From Acidimicrobium ferrooxidans (lineage in GTDB: Bacteria > Actinomycetota > Geothermincolia > Fen-727 > Anoxymicrobiaceae), in the NCBI GenBank assembly GCA_020723485.1, contig DYIU01000002.1, positions 219,543 through 283,542 on the forward strand: a stretch of 64,000 bases of DNA. Direction: 5' to 3'. Below are positions 7,299-15,675 of this stretch, in pieces. Made by a program: the position numbers and the translations under genes. Position 1 is the first letter of the stretch; each line of letters starts with the position of its first letter. Below the pieces are notes generated by a model, which saw only the letters and a program-made list of their open reading frames with translations, was not told the origin of the DNA and did not search any database.

Positions 7299-7648
7299 GT
7301 GGCCGCGGTCTCGCGCCACTCGACGAGCTGCACCTTCCAGAGGTGCTCCAGGTCGTAGAACGACCGGTCCTCCTCGAGAAAGATGTGGACCACGAAATCG
7401 AGGTAATCGAGCAGTATCCACCGGCCGTACCGCTCGCCCTCTCTCCGGTACGGCCGCGCCCCGAACTCCCTCAGCCGCTCCTCGACCGCGTCCTTCACGC
7501 GCTTCACCTGGCGGTCGCTGCGCCCGCTCGCGATCACGAAGAAGTCGGTGATATCGAGGGTCTCGCGCATGTCCATCACGCGTACGTCGACCGCCTTCTT
7601 GTCGTCGGCGGCCCTGGCTGCCTCTATCGCTAGCTCTTCGGGCGTCAT
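7295..7648 (-). CDS. rsfS: Ribosome silencing factor RsfS
   Basis: This 117-residue Iojap/RsfS protein binds ribosomal protein L14 and blocks 30S-50S joining under nutrient limitation. The fold is recognisable throughout: DITDFFVIASGRSDRQVKRVKDAVEE, then GRWILLDYLDFVVHIF, ending with the aromatic FYDLEHLW motif. Length is typical. Its ATG overlaps the stop of the upstream LCP gene (TAATG), indicating translational coupling. The nadD-LCP-rsfS order resembles the common nadD-rsfS neighbourhood of Gram-positive bacteria. Confidence 0.95.
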   Translation of the reverse strand: MTPEELAIEAARAADDKKAVDVRVMDMRETLDITDFFVIASGRSDRQVKRVKDAVEERLREFGARPYRREGERYGRWILLDYLDFVVHIFLEEDRSFYDLEHLWKVQLVEWRETAAT

Positions 7649-8931
7649 TATTTCTGGGCGTAGTCCTTTCCCACGATTATCGTTATCTCGGCAATGTCCT
7701 GGGTCATCGGCCGGAACTCTATCCTGCCGGTCTCGAGCTCCCTCTTTATCTCCTCCGCCGCGTCCGCCACGTCCGGGTCGCTCGAGTAGATGAGTATCAC
7801 GGTGTCCGCGTGGTCGAAGTTATCGGCGTTGGCGCTGTTCACGACCTGGAACTGCTTCATGTCCAACTTGGAGGCGACGTCCTCCCCTATCCCCGGGACC
7901 CCGTTGCCGTTCAGCACCTCAACCTTGAACCTCCTGGCCTGCTTCCTGGGAGAGTCTGTCTTCAGGTACTTCTTGAGGAATGCGCTTAGGGCTTCCTGGT
8001 CTACCCTGTGCACCACTGTCTGCTCGAACTTGAACTCCTTCACCGGGATGGTCCCCTGCTGCAGGCGGTCACCCAGGGCGGCGTACGACTGCCATATGCC
8101 GGCGAGCTCCTTGTCGCTCGCGTCCGTGTCGAGCAGGCTCGCGTTCTTCGAGACGAGCTGCCCGATGTCATCCGAGGCGTCGAGGAACGTCGGGACGAAA
8201 GCCTGCATGCGCTTGCAGAGCGCTATCTCCTGGCCGGCCGGCGCGTAGGTGAGATACGAGGCGAGCGTCGCCGGCGACATGTTCTGCTTGCCGGCCGAGA
8301 GGTTCACCTCCAGGTCGAGGCTCGGGTCCTTGTAGGAAACCTTCGCCGGGACCACCACGGTCCAGGTGGTACTCATCTGGTTGAGGATGATGCGCAGGTC
8401 GCGGTCGGTGCCCAGCACGTACCGGTCGATCTCTATCCCGAGGAGGTTCTCCACCGTGACCAGGGTCTTGCCTATGCGGCCTTCGTCCAGGTCGACAAGG
8501 TTGTTGAGCTGGTCGAGCCCCAGCCCGGGCACGTTCACCAGCAGGTCGTTGGGAAGGTAGATGAGGCTCCCGGTCCCGGTCTCTGAGTCGTACGACGCCA
8601 CGATCGTGACCGTCATGACCGGGGCACCGCTTATCTGCTTCGTCACCGCGAAGAGGTAGTTGGTGCTCTTCTTGCCCTCCGGAAGCCAGGCGGCCGCGGG
8701 GGCGGGCTCATTCCCGTCGAACGGCCACGCGGCCTTTATCTTCCTGCCCATCCAGACGAGCCCGTCGTACGTCTCGTTCCAGGCCGTGTCGAACGGGGGG
8801 ACCTTGAAAGCCGCGCCCAGCACCACGAATATCGCGATGAGCACCAGCAGCGCTACCAGCCACCGCCACCACGTCTTCTTCTTTTTCTTCTCCTGCCTGT
8901 GCTGGGTCCGGTATCCTACGTAATCCTGCAC
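7648..8931 (-). CDS. LytR-CpsA-Psr (LCP) family envelope protein with LytR_C domain
   Basis: LCP proteins transfer glycopolymers from lipid carriers to peptidoglycan. This 427-residue protein has a lysine-rich cytoplasmic start, one transmembrane helix (about 22-44, WWRWLVALLVLIAIFVVLGA) and an extracytoplasmic LCP domain (about 80-240) with SLIYLPNDLLVNVPGLGLDQLNNL. A LytR_C domain follows (about 325-415, FKVEVLNGNGVPGIGEDVASKL). The LCP core is less conserved than in classical family members, and the usual arginine-rich pyrophosphate-binding residues are hard to see, so enzymatic activity is uncertain. The start is GTG with AAGGAG upstream. Confidence 0.8.
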   Translation of the reverse strand: MQDYVGYRTQHRQEKKKKKTWWRWLVALLVLIAIFVVLGAAFKVPPFDTAWNETYDGLVWMGRKIKAAWPFDGNEPAPAAAWLPEGKKSTNYLFAVTKQISGAPVMTVTIVASYDSETGTGSLIYLPNDLLVNVPGLGLDQLNNLVDLDEGRIGKTLVTVENLLGIEIDRYVLGTDRDLRIILNQMSTTWTVVVPAKVSYKDPSLDLEVNLSAGKQNMSPATLASYLTYAPAGQEIALCKRMQAFVPTFLDASDDIGQLVSKNASLLDTDASDKELAGIWQSYAALGDRLQQGTIPVKEFKFEQTVVHRVDQEALSAFLKKYLKTDSPRKQARRFKVEVLNGNGVPGIGEDVASKLDMKQFQVVNSANADNFDHADTVILIYSSDPDVADAAEEIKRELETGRIEFRPMTQDIAEITIIVGKDYAQK

Positions 8932-9022
8932 TTCGCTCCTTGTCGGCGGGATTCCCGCGGGTCGCCCCGGGCGCCCTTAAAGCCCGCCAGTATATATTTA
9001 AGGAAGGGCCGTCCCATCACCT

Positions 9023-9634
9023 TCAGCGGTACAGCCCGTTCTCCCTTATGTACGACCACACGGCGTCGCAGACCAGGTACCTGAACGGGCGTCCCTCCGA
9101 GGCCCTCCTGCGGATGTCGGTCGAGGAGATCGCGAGCGCCGGTATCTCCATGGCGCTGACGCTGCGGAGCGCCGCCTCGCCCGCGCTGTTCGAATCGGGA
9201 AGCGCCTCGGCCAGCTTCTCGAGCGGATAACCCGGCCTCGTCGCGGCGATGAACCTGCTCTCCGCCAGGAGTTCCTCTGGGTCCTTCCAGGTGAGTATCT
9301 CGAGTATCGCGTCGGCGCCGGTAATGAAATAAAGGTCGGTCCCCTTTCCGCGCTCGGCGTGTATCTGCCTCAGGGTGTCGATGGTGTAGGAGAGCCCTTC
9401 CCGCTCGAGCTCCATTGCGGAGACGGACAGGGAGGGGTCGGCCTCTATCGACAGCTCGACCATGCGAAGCCGGTGCCGGGCGTCGGACTGCCGCGAGTCG
9501 GTCTTGTGAGGGGGGCGGGCGGACGGCACGAAGAGCACCTCGTCGAGCTCGAACTGGTACAGCGCCTCTTCGGCGGTTACCAGGTGACCGATGTGAATGG
9601 GGTCGAACGTCCCCCCCATTACACCAAGCCTCAA
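9023..9634 (-). CDS. nadD: Nicotinate-nucleotide adenylyltransferase
   Basis: NadD joins nicotinate mononucleotide and ATP to give deamido-NAD, the substrate of the NAD synthetases encoded elsewhere in this window. The 203-residue protein has the nucleotidyltransferase motif GGTFDPIHIGHL at its start, VPSARPPHK and the late ISSTDIRRRASEG motif. The start codon is TTG, sharing the TTGA overlap with the pheT stop and preceded by GGAGGGTGAGG. It is transcribed with pheT, LCP and rsfS. Confidence 0.95.
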   Translation of the reverse strand: MRLGVMGGTFDPIHIGHLVTAEEALYQFELDEVLFVPSARPPHKTDSRQSDARHRLRMVELSIEADPSLSVSAMELEREGLSYTIDTLRQIHAERGKGTDLYFITGADAILEILTWKDPEELLAESRFIAATRPGYPLEKLAEALPDSNSAGEAALRSVSAMEIPALAISSTDIRRRASEGRPFRYLVCDAVWSYIRENGLYR

Positions 9635-12060
9635 GTTGCCTCACCCTCCACTGAATCCCTGCCCCTTATGGCCGCCCCGAACCTGCGTTTGAGGGCGTCT
9701 ATGACCATGTCCATACGGGCGTGGGCCATCTCGTCGGTCAGGGTTCCCTCGGCCGAACCGAACTCCAGGGCATACGCGAGGCTCTTTCTCCCGTCGGGCA
9801 CCTGCGGGCCCCGGTAGACGTCGAACAGCCGCACGGACCTCAGGAGGTCCCCAGCTTCCGCGGCTATCTCTTTTTCGACAAGGCGCGCCTCCACCGGCTC
9901 GTCCACCACCACGGCGATGTCCACCTTCACGTTCGGGAAGCGCCCGACCGGGACGTACGCTCGCTCGGGGTCGGCCCGCCCTATGACCGGGTCCGAGTCG
10001 AACTCGCAGACGAACACCTCCTGGTCAAGCCCGAAATCAGAGGCGACGGAGGGATGGAGAAGGCCGAGGAAGCCTGCCTCGCTCTCCCCGAGTACGACCG
10101 CGGCAGAGCGGCCGGGGGCGAGAAACGGCCTTTGCGCCGGCACGAAATCAAGCCCCTCCACGCCCAAGGCTTCCACCGCGTCCTCGACGATGCCCTTGAG
10201 GTCGAAATAGTCGGCGTCCCTCTCCGGGGCGGACCAGCCCGCGGGCGCCGCCAGGCCGCAGAGCAGTATCCCCACCCGTTCGATCTCGCGCGGCAGGCCT
10301 TCACCCTGCTCGATGAAGACCCGTCCCGCCTCGAAGAGGGCCAGGTCGCGGTTTCCCCTGTTGATGTTGGCCGCGGCCGCCCGGAGGAGCCCGGGAAGCA
10401 TCGTGGTGCGCATCGCCTCCCCGGTCTCGGCCAGGGGGTTGATGATGGTGAGGGTACCACGCGCCTCGTCACCCTCCGCGAGCCTCAGCAGGTCCAGGTC
10501 GCCCGGCCGCATGAAGCTGTAAGTGATGACCTGGCAGAGGCCCAGGGAGACCAGCAGTTCGCCGAGGCGTTCCCTGAGCGAATCTTCCAGCGTCGCGCCC
10601 GCGGAGACGCCCCCGCCCCCGGGCAGGCCCGCCGGGATGCGGTCGTATCCAAAGACCCTCGCTATCTCCTCGATGAGGTCGACCTCCCGCTCCAGGTCGG
10701 GGCGGAACGTGGGCGGTTCGACGACAAGGGGCTCGCCCTCGCGGACACCGGCCTGGAGGCGCTCCAGTATCCCGACCATCTCGGACTTCGGGATGTCGGT
10801 GCCGAGCAGCCTGTTGACCCTGGCCGGCCGCAGCTCTATCTCTACGGGTGTGACCTTCGCGGGGTACTCGTCCACCACTCCTGACGCCACGGAGCCCTCC
10901 GCCAGTTCTGCCATGAGCTTCGCCGCGCGATCCGCGGCGGCGCGTGTCCCACCAGGGTCGCTTCCGCGCTCGAACCTCCCCGAGGCTTCCGTCCGGATGC
11001 CGAGCCGGTTCGAGGTCAGAAGTATCGAGGTAGGGTTGAAGTACGCGGATTCGATGAGGATGTTCGTCGTCTCTTCCCGCACCTCGGAGTCCTCGCCTCC
11101 GATTATCCCGGCAAGGGCCACCGGCCTGGTGCTGTCCGCTATCACCAGGGACAGCTCGTCGAGCTGGCGGTCCACGCCGTCGAGCGTGGTGATGGGCTCT
11201 CCCCTCCCCGCCCTTCGTACTATGATCGTCCTGTCGCCCAGGAGGTCCATGTCGAAAGCGTGCAGGGGCTGCCCCGTCTCCAGGAGCACGTAGTTCGTGA
11301 TGTCCACCACGTTGCTTATCGGCCTCAGGCCTGCCGCGACGAGCCGCCTCTGCATCCACGGGGGCGATGGCGCAATAGCCACGCCGGTCACGGCGCGCGC
11401 GGTGTACCTGGGGCAACCCTCGGTGTCTTCTATGCGGATGGTGATGAGGTCGCCGACGGGCCCGCCCGTCTCGTCGAGCGAGAGGTCGGGCATGCGCAGA
11501 GGGGCGCCGGTCACCGCGGAGACCTCACGAGCGATGCCGACCATGGACATGCAGTCCGGCCGGTTCGGGGTGATCTCAAGGTCGAGCACGGCGTCATCCA
11601 GGGGCAGGACGTCGTGGATGTCGAGGCCCGCCTGTGTGCCGGGCTCCAGCTCGAGGATGCCCGAGTGGTCATCGCTTATCCCAAGCTCGGCCGCGCTGAG
11701 GAGCATGCCGTCGCTCTTCACTCCCCTGATGGTGGCGCTCTTGAACTCCCCGCTGGTGACCTCGGGTAGCCGCGCCCCGGCCACGGCGAGCGCCGAGACC
11801 ATCCCTTCCCTCAGGTTTGGGGCCCCGCACACCACGGTCCGCTCTACGGTGCCGTCGTCCACCACAGCGAGCAGGAGCTTGTCCGCGTTCGGGTGCGGCT
11901 TTACCTCGGCCACGCGCGCCACAACCACGCCGCTGACCCCCGAGCCGAGTCTGGTGAGCCGCTCGACCTCGGTCCCGGACATGGAGAGGAGGTCGGAGAG
12001 TTCCTCGGGGGACAACTCCGTGTCCACGTATTCTCTGAGCCACTCGTAAGATACCTTCAA
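9631..12060 (-). CDS. pheT: Phenylalanine--tRNA ligase beta subunit
   Basis: This 809-residue beta subunit of the alpha2-beta2 PheRS charges tRNA-Phe. Domains in order are an N-terminal B1 domain, an EMAP/tRNA-binding-like domain (GVVVARVAEVKPHPNADKLLLAVVD, about 45-150), B3/B4 editing domain, B5, a catalytic-like core (about 480-690) and a C-terminal FDX-ACB anticodon-binding domain (GRFPNVKVDIAVVVDEPV). Length is normal for bacteria. The start is TTG (MKVSYEWLREYV). It lies 21 nt downstream of pheS. Confidence 0.97.
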   Translation of the reverse strand: MKVSYEWLREYVDTELSPEELSDLLSMSGTEVERLTRLGSGVSGVVVARVAEVKPHPNADKLLLAVVDDGTVERTVVCGAPNLREGMVSALAVAGARLPEVTSGEFKSATIRGVKSDGMLLSAAELGISDDHSGILELEPGTQAGLDIHDVLPLDDAVLDLEITPNRPDCMSMVGIAREVSAVTGAPLRMPDLSLDETGGPVGDLITIRIEDTEGCPRYTARAVTGVAIAPSPPWMQRRLVAAGLRPISNVVDITNYVLLETGQPLHAFDMDLLGDRTIIVRRAGRGEPITTLDGVDRQLDELSLVIADSTRPVALAGIIGGEDSEVREETTNILIESAYFNPTSILLTSNRLGIRTEASGRFERGSDPGGTRAAADRAAKLMAELAEGSVASGVVDEYPAKVTPVEIELRPARVNRLLGTDIPKSEMVGILERLQAGVREGEPLVVEPPTFRPDLEREVDLIEEIARVFGYDRIPAGLPGGGGVSAGATLEDSLRERLGELLVSLGLCQVITYSFMRPGDLDLLRLAEGDEARGTLTIINPLAETGEAMRTTMLPGLLRAAAANINRGNRDLALFEAGRVFIEQGEGLPREIERVGILLCGLAAPAGWSAPERDADYFDLKGIVEDAVEALGVEGLDFVPAQRPFLAPGRSAAVVLGESEAGFLGLLHPSVASDFGLDQEVFVCEFDSDPVIGRADPERAYVPVGRFPNVKVDIAVVVDEPVEARLVEKEIAAEAGDLLRSVRLFDVYRGPQVPDGRKSLAYALEFGSAEGTLTDEMAHARMDMVIDALKRRFGAAIRGRDSVEGEAT

Positions 12061-12081
12061 AACGGCCTCTTTCGTGAACCT

Positions 12082-13170
12082 CTAGAACTGGCGCAGGAAC
12101 CTCGCGTCGTTCTCGAAGAACACCCTGATGTCATCGATTCCGTACTTGAGCATGGCGACGCGCTCTATGCCGACCCCGAACGCGAACCCCGTATACTCCT
12201 CCGGGTCGTAACCGACGTATCCGAAGACGTTGGGGTCGATCATCCCGGAGCCGAGTATCTCCAGCCAGCCGCTGCCCTTGCACAGGCCGCACCCGGCGCC
12301 GTCGCAGACGTAGCAGGAGATATCGACCTCCGCGCTGGGCTCGGTGAACGGGAAGAAGTGCGGCCTGAACCGCACCTTCCGGTCGGTCCCGAAGAGCTTC
12401 CTAACGAACACCTCCAGCGTGCCTTTGAGGTGCCCCATATTTATGTCGCGGCCCACCGCGAAACCTTCCACCTGGTGGAACATCGCGGAGTGCGTCGCGT
12501 CCATCTCGTCCTTCCGGTAAGCCTTCCCGGGACTGACGATGTAGAGCGGGGGCTTCCTGGACTCCATCACCCGCACCTGCACGGGGGAGGTATGCGTGCG
12601 CAGCAGCACGTCCTCCGGGCTCTCCCGCTCCAGGTTCTCCCGGCGTACATAGAGGGTGTCGTGGAGGGACCTGGCCGGGTGATGCGCCGGCTGGTTCAGA
12701 GCCTCGAAGTTGTAGTAGTCGAACTCGACCTCTGGCCCCGAGACGATCTCGTAACCGAGGCTCACGAATATCGAGGTTATCTCATCGGCGACGGAGGCCA
12801 GCAGGTGCCTGTGGCCCAGGCGCGAGCGCCTTCCGGGAAGGGACACGTCGAGCGCACCCTCATCGATGAGGCTGGTCTCCTCGAGCTCGGAAAGCTCGCG
12901 CGCCCTGTCCTGCAGGCGCTCCTCGACGAGCCCCCTGAGGAGGTTCCCGATCTGGCCCACCGCGGGCTTCTCCTCCCGGGGTAGCACGGCAAGGCCCTTG
13001 AAGATCCCGGTCACAAGGCCTTTCTTCCCGAGCAGCTTTACCCGGGCCTCTTCGAGCTCGGCGAGGGTGCCGCAGGAGGCTACCGCCTCGAGCGCGTCAT
13101 CCACCAGGGCCGCCATCTCAGGCCTGTCGCCGGTAAGCTCGTCCAGTCTCCTGGCTGATTCACTGTCCAA
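12082..13170 (-). CDS. pheS: Phenylalanine--tRNA ligase alpha subunit
   Basis: This is the catalytic alpha subunit of PheRS. An N-terminal coiled coil precedes the class II core, with motif 2 around FHQVEGFAVG and motif 3 GFAFGVGIERVAMLKYG. TTG at 13170 is the earliest start because a TGA stop lies two codons upstream in frame. ATG at residue 18 (MAALVDDALEAVASC) matches the usual N-terminus better and is a real alternative. It sits 6 nt after the methyltransferase gene, at a junction that appears reshaped by a repeat at 13209-13232. No T-box is visible. Confidence 0.95.
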   Translation of the reverse strand: MDSESARRLDELTGDRPEMAALVDDALEAVASCGTLAELEEARVKLLGKKGLVTGIFKGLAVLPREEKPAVGQIGNLLRGLVEERLQDRARELSELEETSLIDEGALDVSLPGRRSRLGHRHLLASVADEITSIFVSLGYEIVSGPEVEFDYYNFEALNQPAHHPARSLHDTLYVRRENLERESPEDVLLRTHTSPVQVRVMESRKPPLYIVSPGKAYRKDEMDATHSAMFHQVEGFAVGRDINMGHLKGTLEVFVRKLFGTDRKVRFRPHFFPFTEPSAEVDISCYVCDGAGCGLCKGSGWLEILGSGMIDPNVFGYVGYDPEEYTGFAFGVGIERVAMLKYGIDDIRVFFENDARFLRQF

Positions 13171-13176
13171 TGCGCA

Positions 13177-14013
13177 TCAACACCCGTCCGACGCCCTTCT
13201 GCTACACGGGACTTGACCCCTTGTTGCGTTCCGCTGGCGCAGCGCCTCGAAGAGGACCACCGCGGCGGCGCTGGCCACGTTCAGCGATTCGGCCCGCCCC
13301 GGCATCGCAATCGAGACCAGGCCGTCCAGCTGGTCGACGTCCTCGTCGACGATGCCGAAGGCCTCGTTTCCCACGACCAGTCCCACCGGGCCGGTCATGT
13401 CCGCGGCCAGGTAATCGGTCTCGCCGCGGGGGTCGAGCCCAAGCAGCGAGAACCTCCCGGCGCAGTCGCTCTTGAGCCTGCCTATCTCCACCCCGCGCGA
13501 CATCCTTACGTGGAAATGGGCCCCCGCGGCGGAGCGAACCACCTTCGGGTTGTACGGGTCGGCGCACCCGGCGGTCATGACGAACGCGTCGACTCCCGCG
13601 GCGTCAGCTATCCTGAGAAGCGAGCCCAGGTTCCCCGGGTCCCGCACCTGGTCTGCCACCAGCAGCAGGGTCGCCTCATCCAGCGGCACGTCCCCGTAGT
13701 CCGTGTCAACCTGGTCGACAACCCCGATGATCCCCTGGGAGGTAACGACATCTGAGATCCAGTCCATAAGCGGCTGGCTCAACTCGTGCGACTGGACGGG
13801 CCGGTCGCTGCGCTGCCTGAGGAACGCCGCCTCCTCCGCGCGCGGCTCGACGTACACTATCTCCCGCAGGGTGGCCCCGGAGCTGACAGCTTCCTGGAGA
13901 AGGTTCAGCCCCTCCACGAGGAAGGTCCCGCTACGGTCCCTGTAAGTGCGCCTGCCCAGCTTCCTGAAACGCTTGACCACGTCATGGTTTCGGCTGGTTA
14001 TCGGGGCAAGCAT
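13177..14013 (-). CDS. SpoU-family RNA 2'-O-methyltransferase (TrmH/RlmB-like)
   Basis: This 278-residue SAM-dependent RNA ribose methyltransferase has an N-terminal substrate-binding domain (SRNHDVVKRFRKLGRRTYRDRSGTFLVEG region) and a C-terminal SPOUT domain. The SPOUT motifs are DQVRDPGNLGSLLRIADAAG, VGNEAFGI and IAMPGRAESLNVASAAAVVLFEALRQR. ATG at 14013 was chosen because upstream extensions overlap rplT. The location beside rplT and pheS is common for this family. The last residues after LRQRN appear encoded by a GGGGTCAAGTCC-type repeat (13209-13232). The exact rRNA or tRNA target cannot be told. Confidence 0.9.
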   Translation of the reverse strand: MLAPITSRNHDVVKRFRKLGRRTYRDRSGTFLVEGLNLLQEAVSSGATLREIVYVEPRAEEAAFLRQRSDRPVQSHELSQPLMDWISDVVTSQGIIGVVDQVDTDYGDVPLDEATLLLVADQVRDPGNLGSLLRIADAAGVDAFVMTAGCADPYNPKVVRSAAGAHFHVRMSRGVEIGRLKSDCAGRFSLLGLDPRGETDYLAADMTGPVGLVVGNEAFGIVDEDVDQLDGLVSIAMPGRAESLNVASAAAVVLFEALRQRNATRGQVPCSRRASDGC

Positions 14014-14038
14014 CAGTCCGGCACCCGCGTCAGGGAGG

Positions 14039-14512
14039 TCACTGGCCGGCCGCCTCGCCGGCCTCGGGCGGCTCGGCCGCTTCGGCTGCCTGCTCCCCTT
14101 CGGCTTTCGCGGCGGCCGTCTTCCTAGTCCGGCCGCTTTCGGCCGAGTCGCGGCCGTCACCCGCCGCCACCTCGACCAGCTGGGCGAACGCCTGCGGGTC
14201 GTCCACGGCGAGCTCGGCCAGTATCTTCCTGTCGACCTCGATACCCGCTTCCCTCAGGCCGCTGATGAATTTGTTATAGGACATGCCGTGCTCGCGGGCT
14301 GCAGCGTTGATGCGTGTTATCCACAGCCTCCGGAAGTCGGACTTCCTGGCCCGGCGGTCGCGGTAGGCGTACTGCATCGAGTGCAGCACCTGCTCGTTCG
14401 CGGGCCTGTAGCACTTGCTCTTGGGCCCGCGATAGCCCTTCGCCGTCTCGAGCACTTTCTTCCGGCGTCGCCTCGTGGCTACGCTGTTCTTGGCCCTGGG
14501 CATTCTAACCAA
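14039..14512 (-). CDS. rplT: 50S ribosomal protein L20, with C-terminal extension
   Basis: The first 117 or so residues are canonical L20 ([19 protein letters not shown], then [37 protein letters not shown]). The protein is 157 residues, about 40 longer than usual; the extra tail is Ala/Glu/Lys-rich and low in complexity ([20 protein letters not shown]). L20 binds 23S rRNA early in 50S assembly and, in several bacteria, represses its own operon through the infC leader. It is third in the infC-rpmI-rplT set. Confidence 0.95.
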   Translation of the reverse strand: MVRMPRAKNSVATRRRRKKVLETAKGYRGPKSKCYRPANEQVLHSMQYAYRDRRARKSDFRRLWITRINAAAREHGMSYNKFISGLREAGIEVDRKILAELAVDDPQAFAQLVEVAAGDGRDSAESGRTRKTAAAKAEGEQAAEAAEPPEAGEAAGQ

Positions 14513-14563
14513 CCCCTCTATCAGTGATAATCAATGAGTTCAAAATCGTACGGCCGGGGAGCC

Positions 14564-14773
14564 CTATCCCTTGCGGTTCTTTATCCCAAGCACCTTGCGG
14601 ACGTTCCTGTCGTCAGCCGGCGCGACCTCCTGGGTCGCCTCGAGGCTGCGCAGCCTCTTGGAGCTCTTCTCGACGAAGAGATGGCTGTTGTAGGCCTTCT
14701 TCCTCACTATTTTGCCCTTACCGGTTACGCGGAACCGCTTCGCCGCGCCCCGGTGGGTCTTCATCTTCGGCAT
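14564..14773 (-). CDS. rpmI: 50S ribosomal protein L35
   Basis: This 69-residue basic protein begins with the standard [21 protein letters not shown] and has the RNVRKVLG ending. It sits 4 nt after infC and 51 nt before rplT, the universal bacterial order. Length and composition are normal. Confidence 0.97.
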   Translation of the reverse strand: MPKMKTHRGAAKRFRVTGKGKIVRKKAYNSHLFVEKSSKRLRSLEATQEVAPADDRNVRKVLGIKNRKG

Positions 14774-14777
14774 TCGA

Positions 14778-15317
14778 TCACTGCTCCTTCGGGTTATCCT
14801 CCTTGTGCTCCACGATCGGGTTGAGCACCATGGTCATGTTCCTCCCGTCGAGCCGCGGCCGCGCTTCGACGGTTGCGATGTCGCTCAGCTCGTCAGCGAG
14901 GCGGTTGAGCAGGTTCAGCCCTAGCTCGGTGTGGGTCATCTCCCTGCCCCTGAACATTATTGTCATCTTGACCTTGTTGCCCTGGTTCAGAAACCGCATG
15001 ACATGCTTCTTCTTGGTCTCGTAGTCATGGATATCGATCTTGGGCCGCATCTTCATCTCTTTGACCACGATGATGTTCTGTTTCTTGCGCGCGGCCTTGG
15101 CCTTCTGCTCCTGCTCGTAACAGAACTTGCTGTAATCCATGATCTTGCATACCGGAGGACTTGCCTGAGGCGCGACCTCCACAAGATCCAGGTCCTGCTC
15201 CAACGCTATTCTCTGGGCTTCCTCGATGGGCGTGATACCCAGCTGCTCCCCCGTGGATGATATTAGCCTTACCTGCGGGCACCGTATCATCTCGTTGACC
15301 CTGAGCTTTCCGGTTAT
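14778..15317 (-). CDS. infC: Translation initiation factor IF-3, ATA start
   Basis: IF-3 keeps ribosomal subunits apart and checks start-codon pairing. The 179-residue protein has the N domain ([22 protein letters not shown]), linker and C domain ([28 protein letters not shown]). The first ATG, at 15290, would delete the conserved RVNE residues. Reading upstream in frame gives ITGKLRVNE beginning at an ATA codon at 15317, 6 nt after AAGGAGGGG. IF-3 genes are known for rare AUU/AUC/AUA starts used in self-repression, so ATA is the likely start here. Confidence 0.9.
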   Translation of the reverse strand: MTGKLRVNEMIRCPQVRLISSTGEQLGITPIEEAQRIALEQDLDLVEVAPQASPPVCKIMDYSKFCYEQEQKAKAARKKQNIIVVKEMKMRPKIDIHDYETKKKHVMRFLNQGNKVKMTIMFRGREMTHTELGLNLLNRLADELSDIATVEARPRLDGRNMTMVLNPIVEHKEDNPKEQ

Positions 15318-15491
15318 GGCAACCCCTCCTTCGTCAAGGTGGACGCAAACAGGGGCGGCACGATGCCACCCCTGGATATCCTTTTATGGATAACCCTGCC
15401 AGGCAACCGGCCGGACTGCCTCCGGCTCTCGGCGCCGCAGGGTGAGGAGCGGCAATCCTCGCCCCTTCTTATCAAGTTGTCAAAGAGTATA
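15318..15491 (-). promoter_or_regulatory. infC operon leader with hairpin
   Basis: About 160 nt lie between the predicted promoter and the infC ribosome binding site, long for this compact genome. At 15351-15373 a 10-bp stem (AGGGGTGGCA paired with TGCCGCCCCT, loop TCG) ends about 18 nt before the AAGGAGGGG site. L20 leaders occupy this position in Firmicutes and other bacteria, so L20 or IF-3 autoregulation is plausible, but I could not fold a confident L20 consensus. Confidence 0.4.
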
Positions 15492-15515
15492 GCGAATGGC
15501 CGAACCGCTGTCCAA
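15486..15515 (-). promoter_or_regulatory. Sigma-70-type promoter for the infC operon
   Basis: On the minus strand TTGGAC (15515-15510), an 18-nt spacer and TATACT (15491-15486) precede the infC leader. The rest of the 358-bp gap up to the divergent response regulator gene at 15676 shows no coding potential and no other clear signal. Confidence 0.55.
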
Positions 15516-15675
15516 CGTATCGGTCAGGCGTAAAAGGATTACGCGGCGACCCTCTCGTATTGTCACTCAGAGGACGATTAGTAAGGTGTGAGCGCCGCCG
15601 CCGGCAAGTCCTGGTGCCTGCCGGAGGACCGGCGTGCCGACTTAAGTCCCGAACCGGTTCCTGAATGGAGTACGG

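Noticed and set aside
13171-13176. T-box regulating pheST
   Set aside because: pheS follows the methyltransferase gene by 6 nt inside an operon, so there is no room for a T-box.
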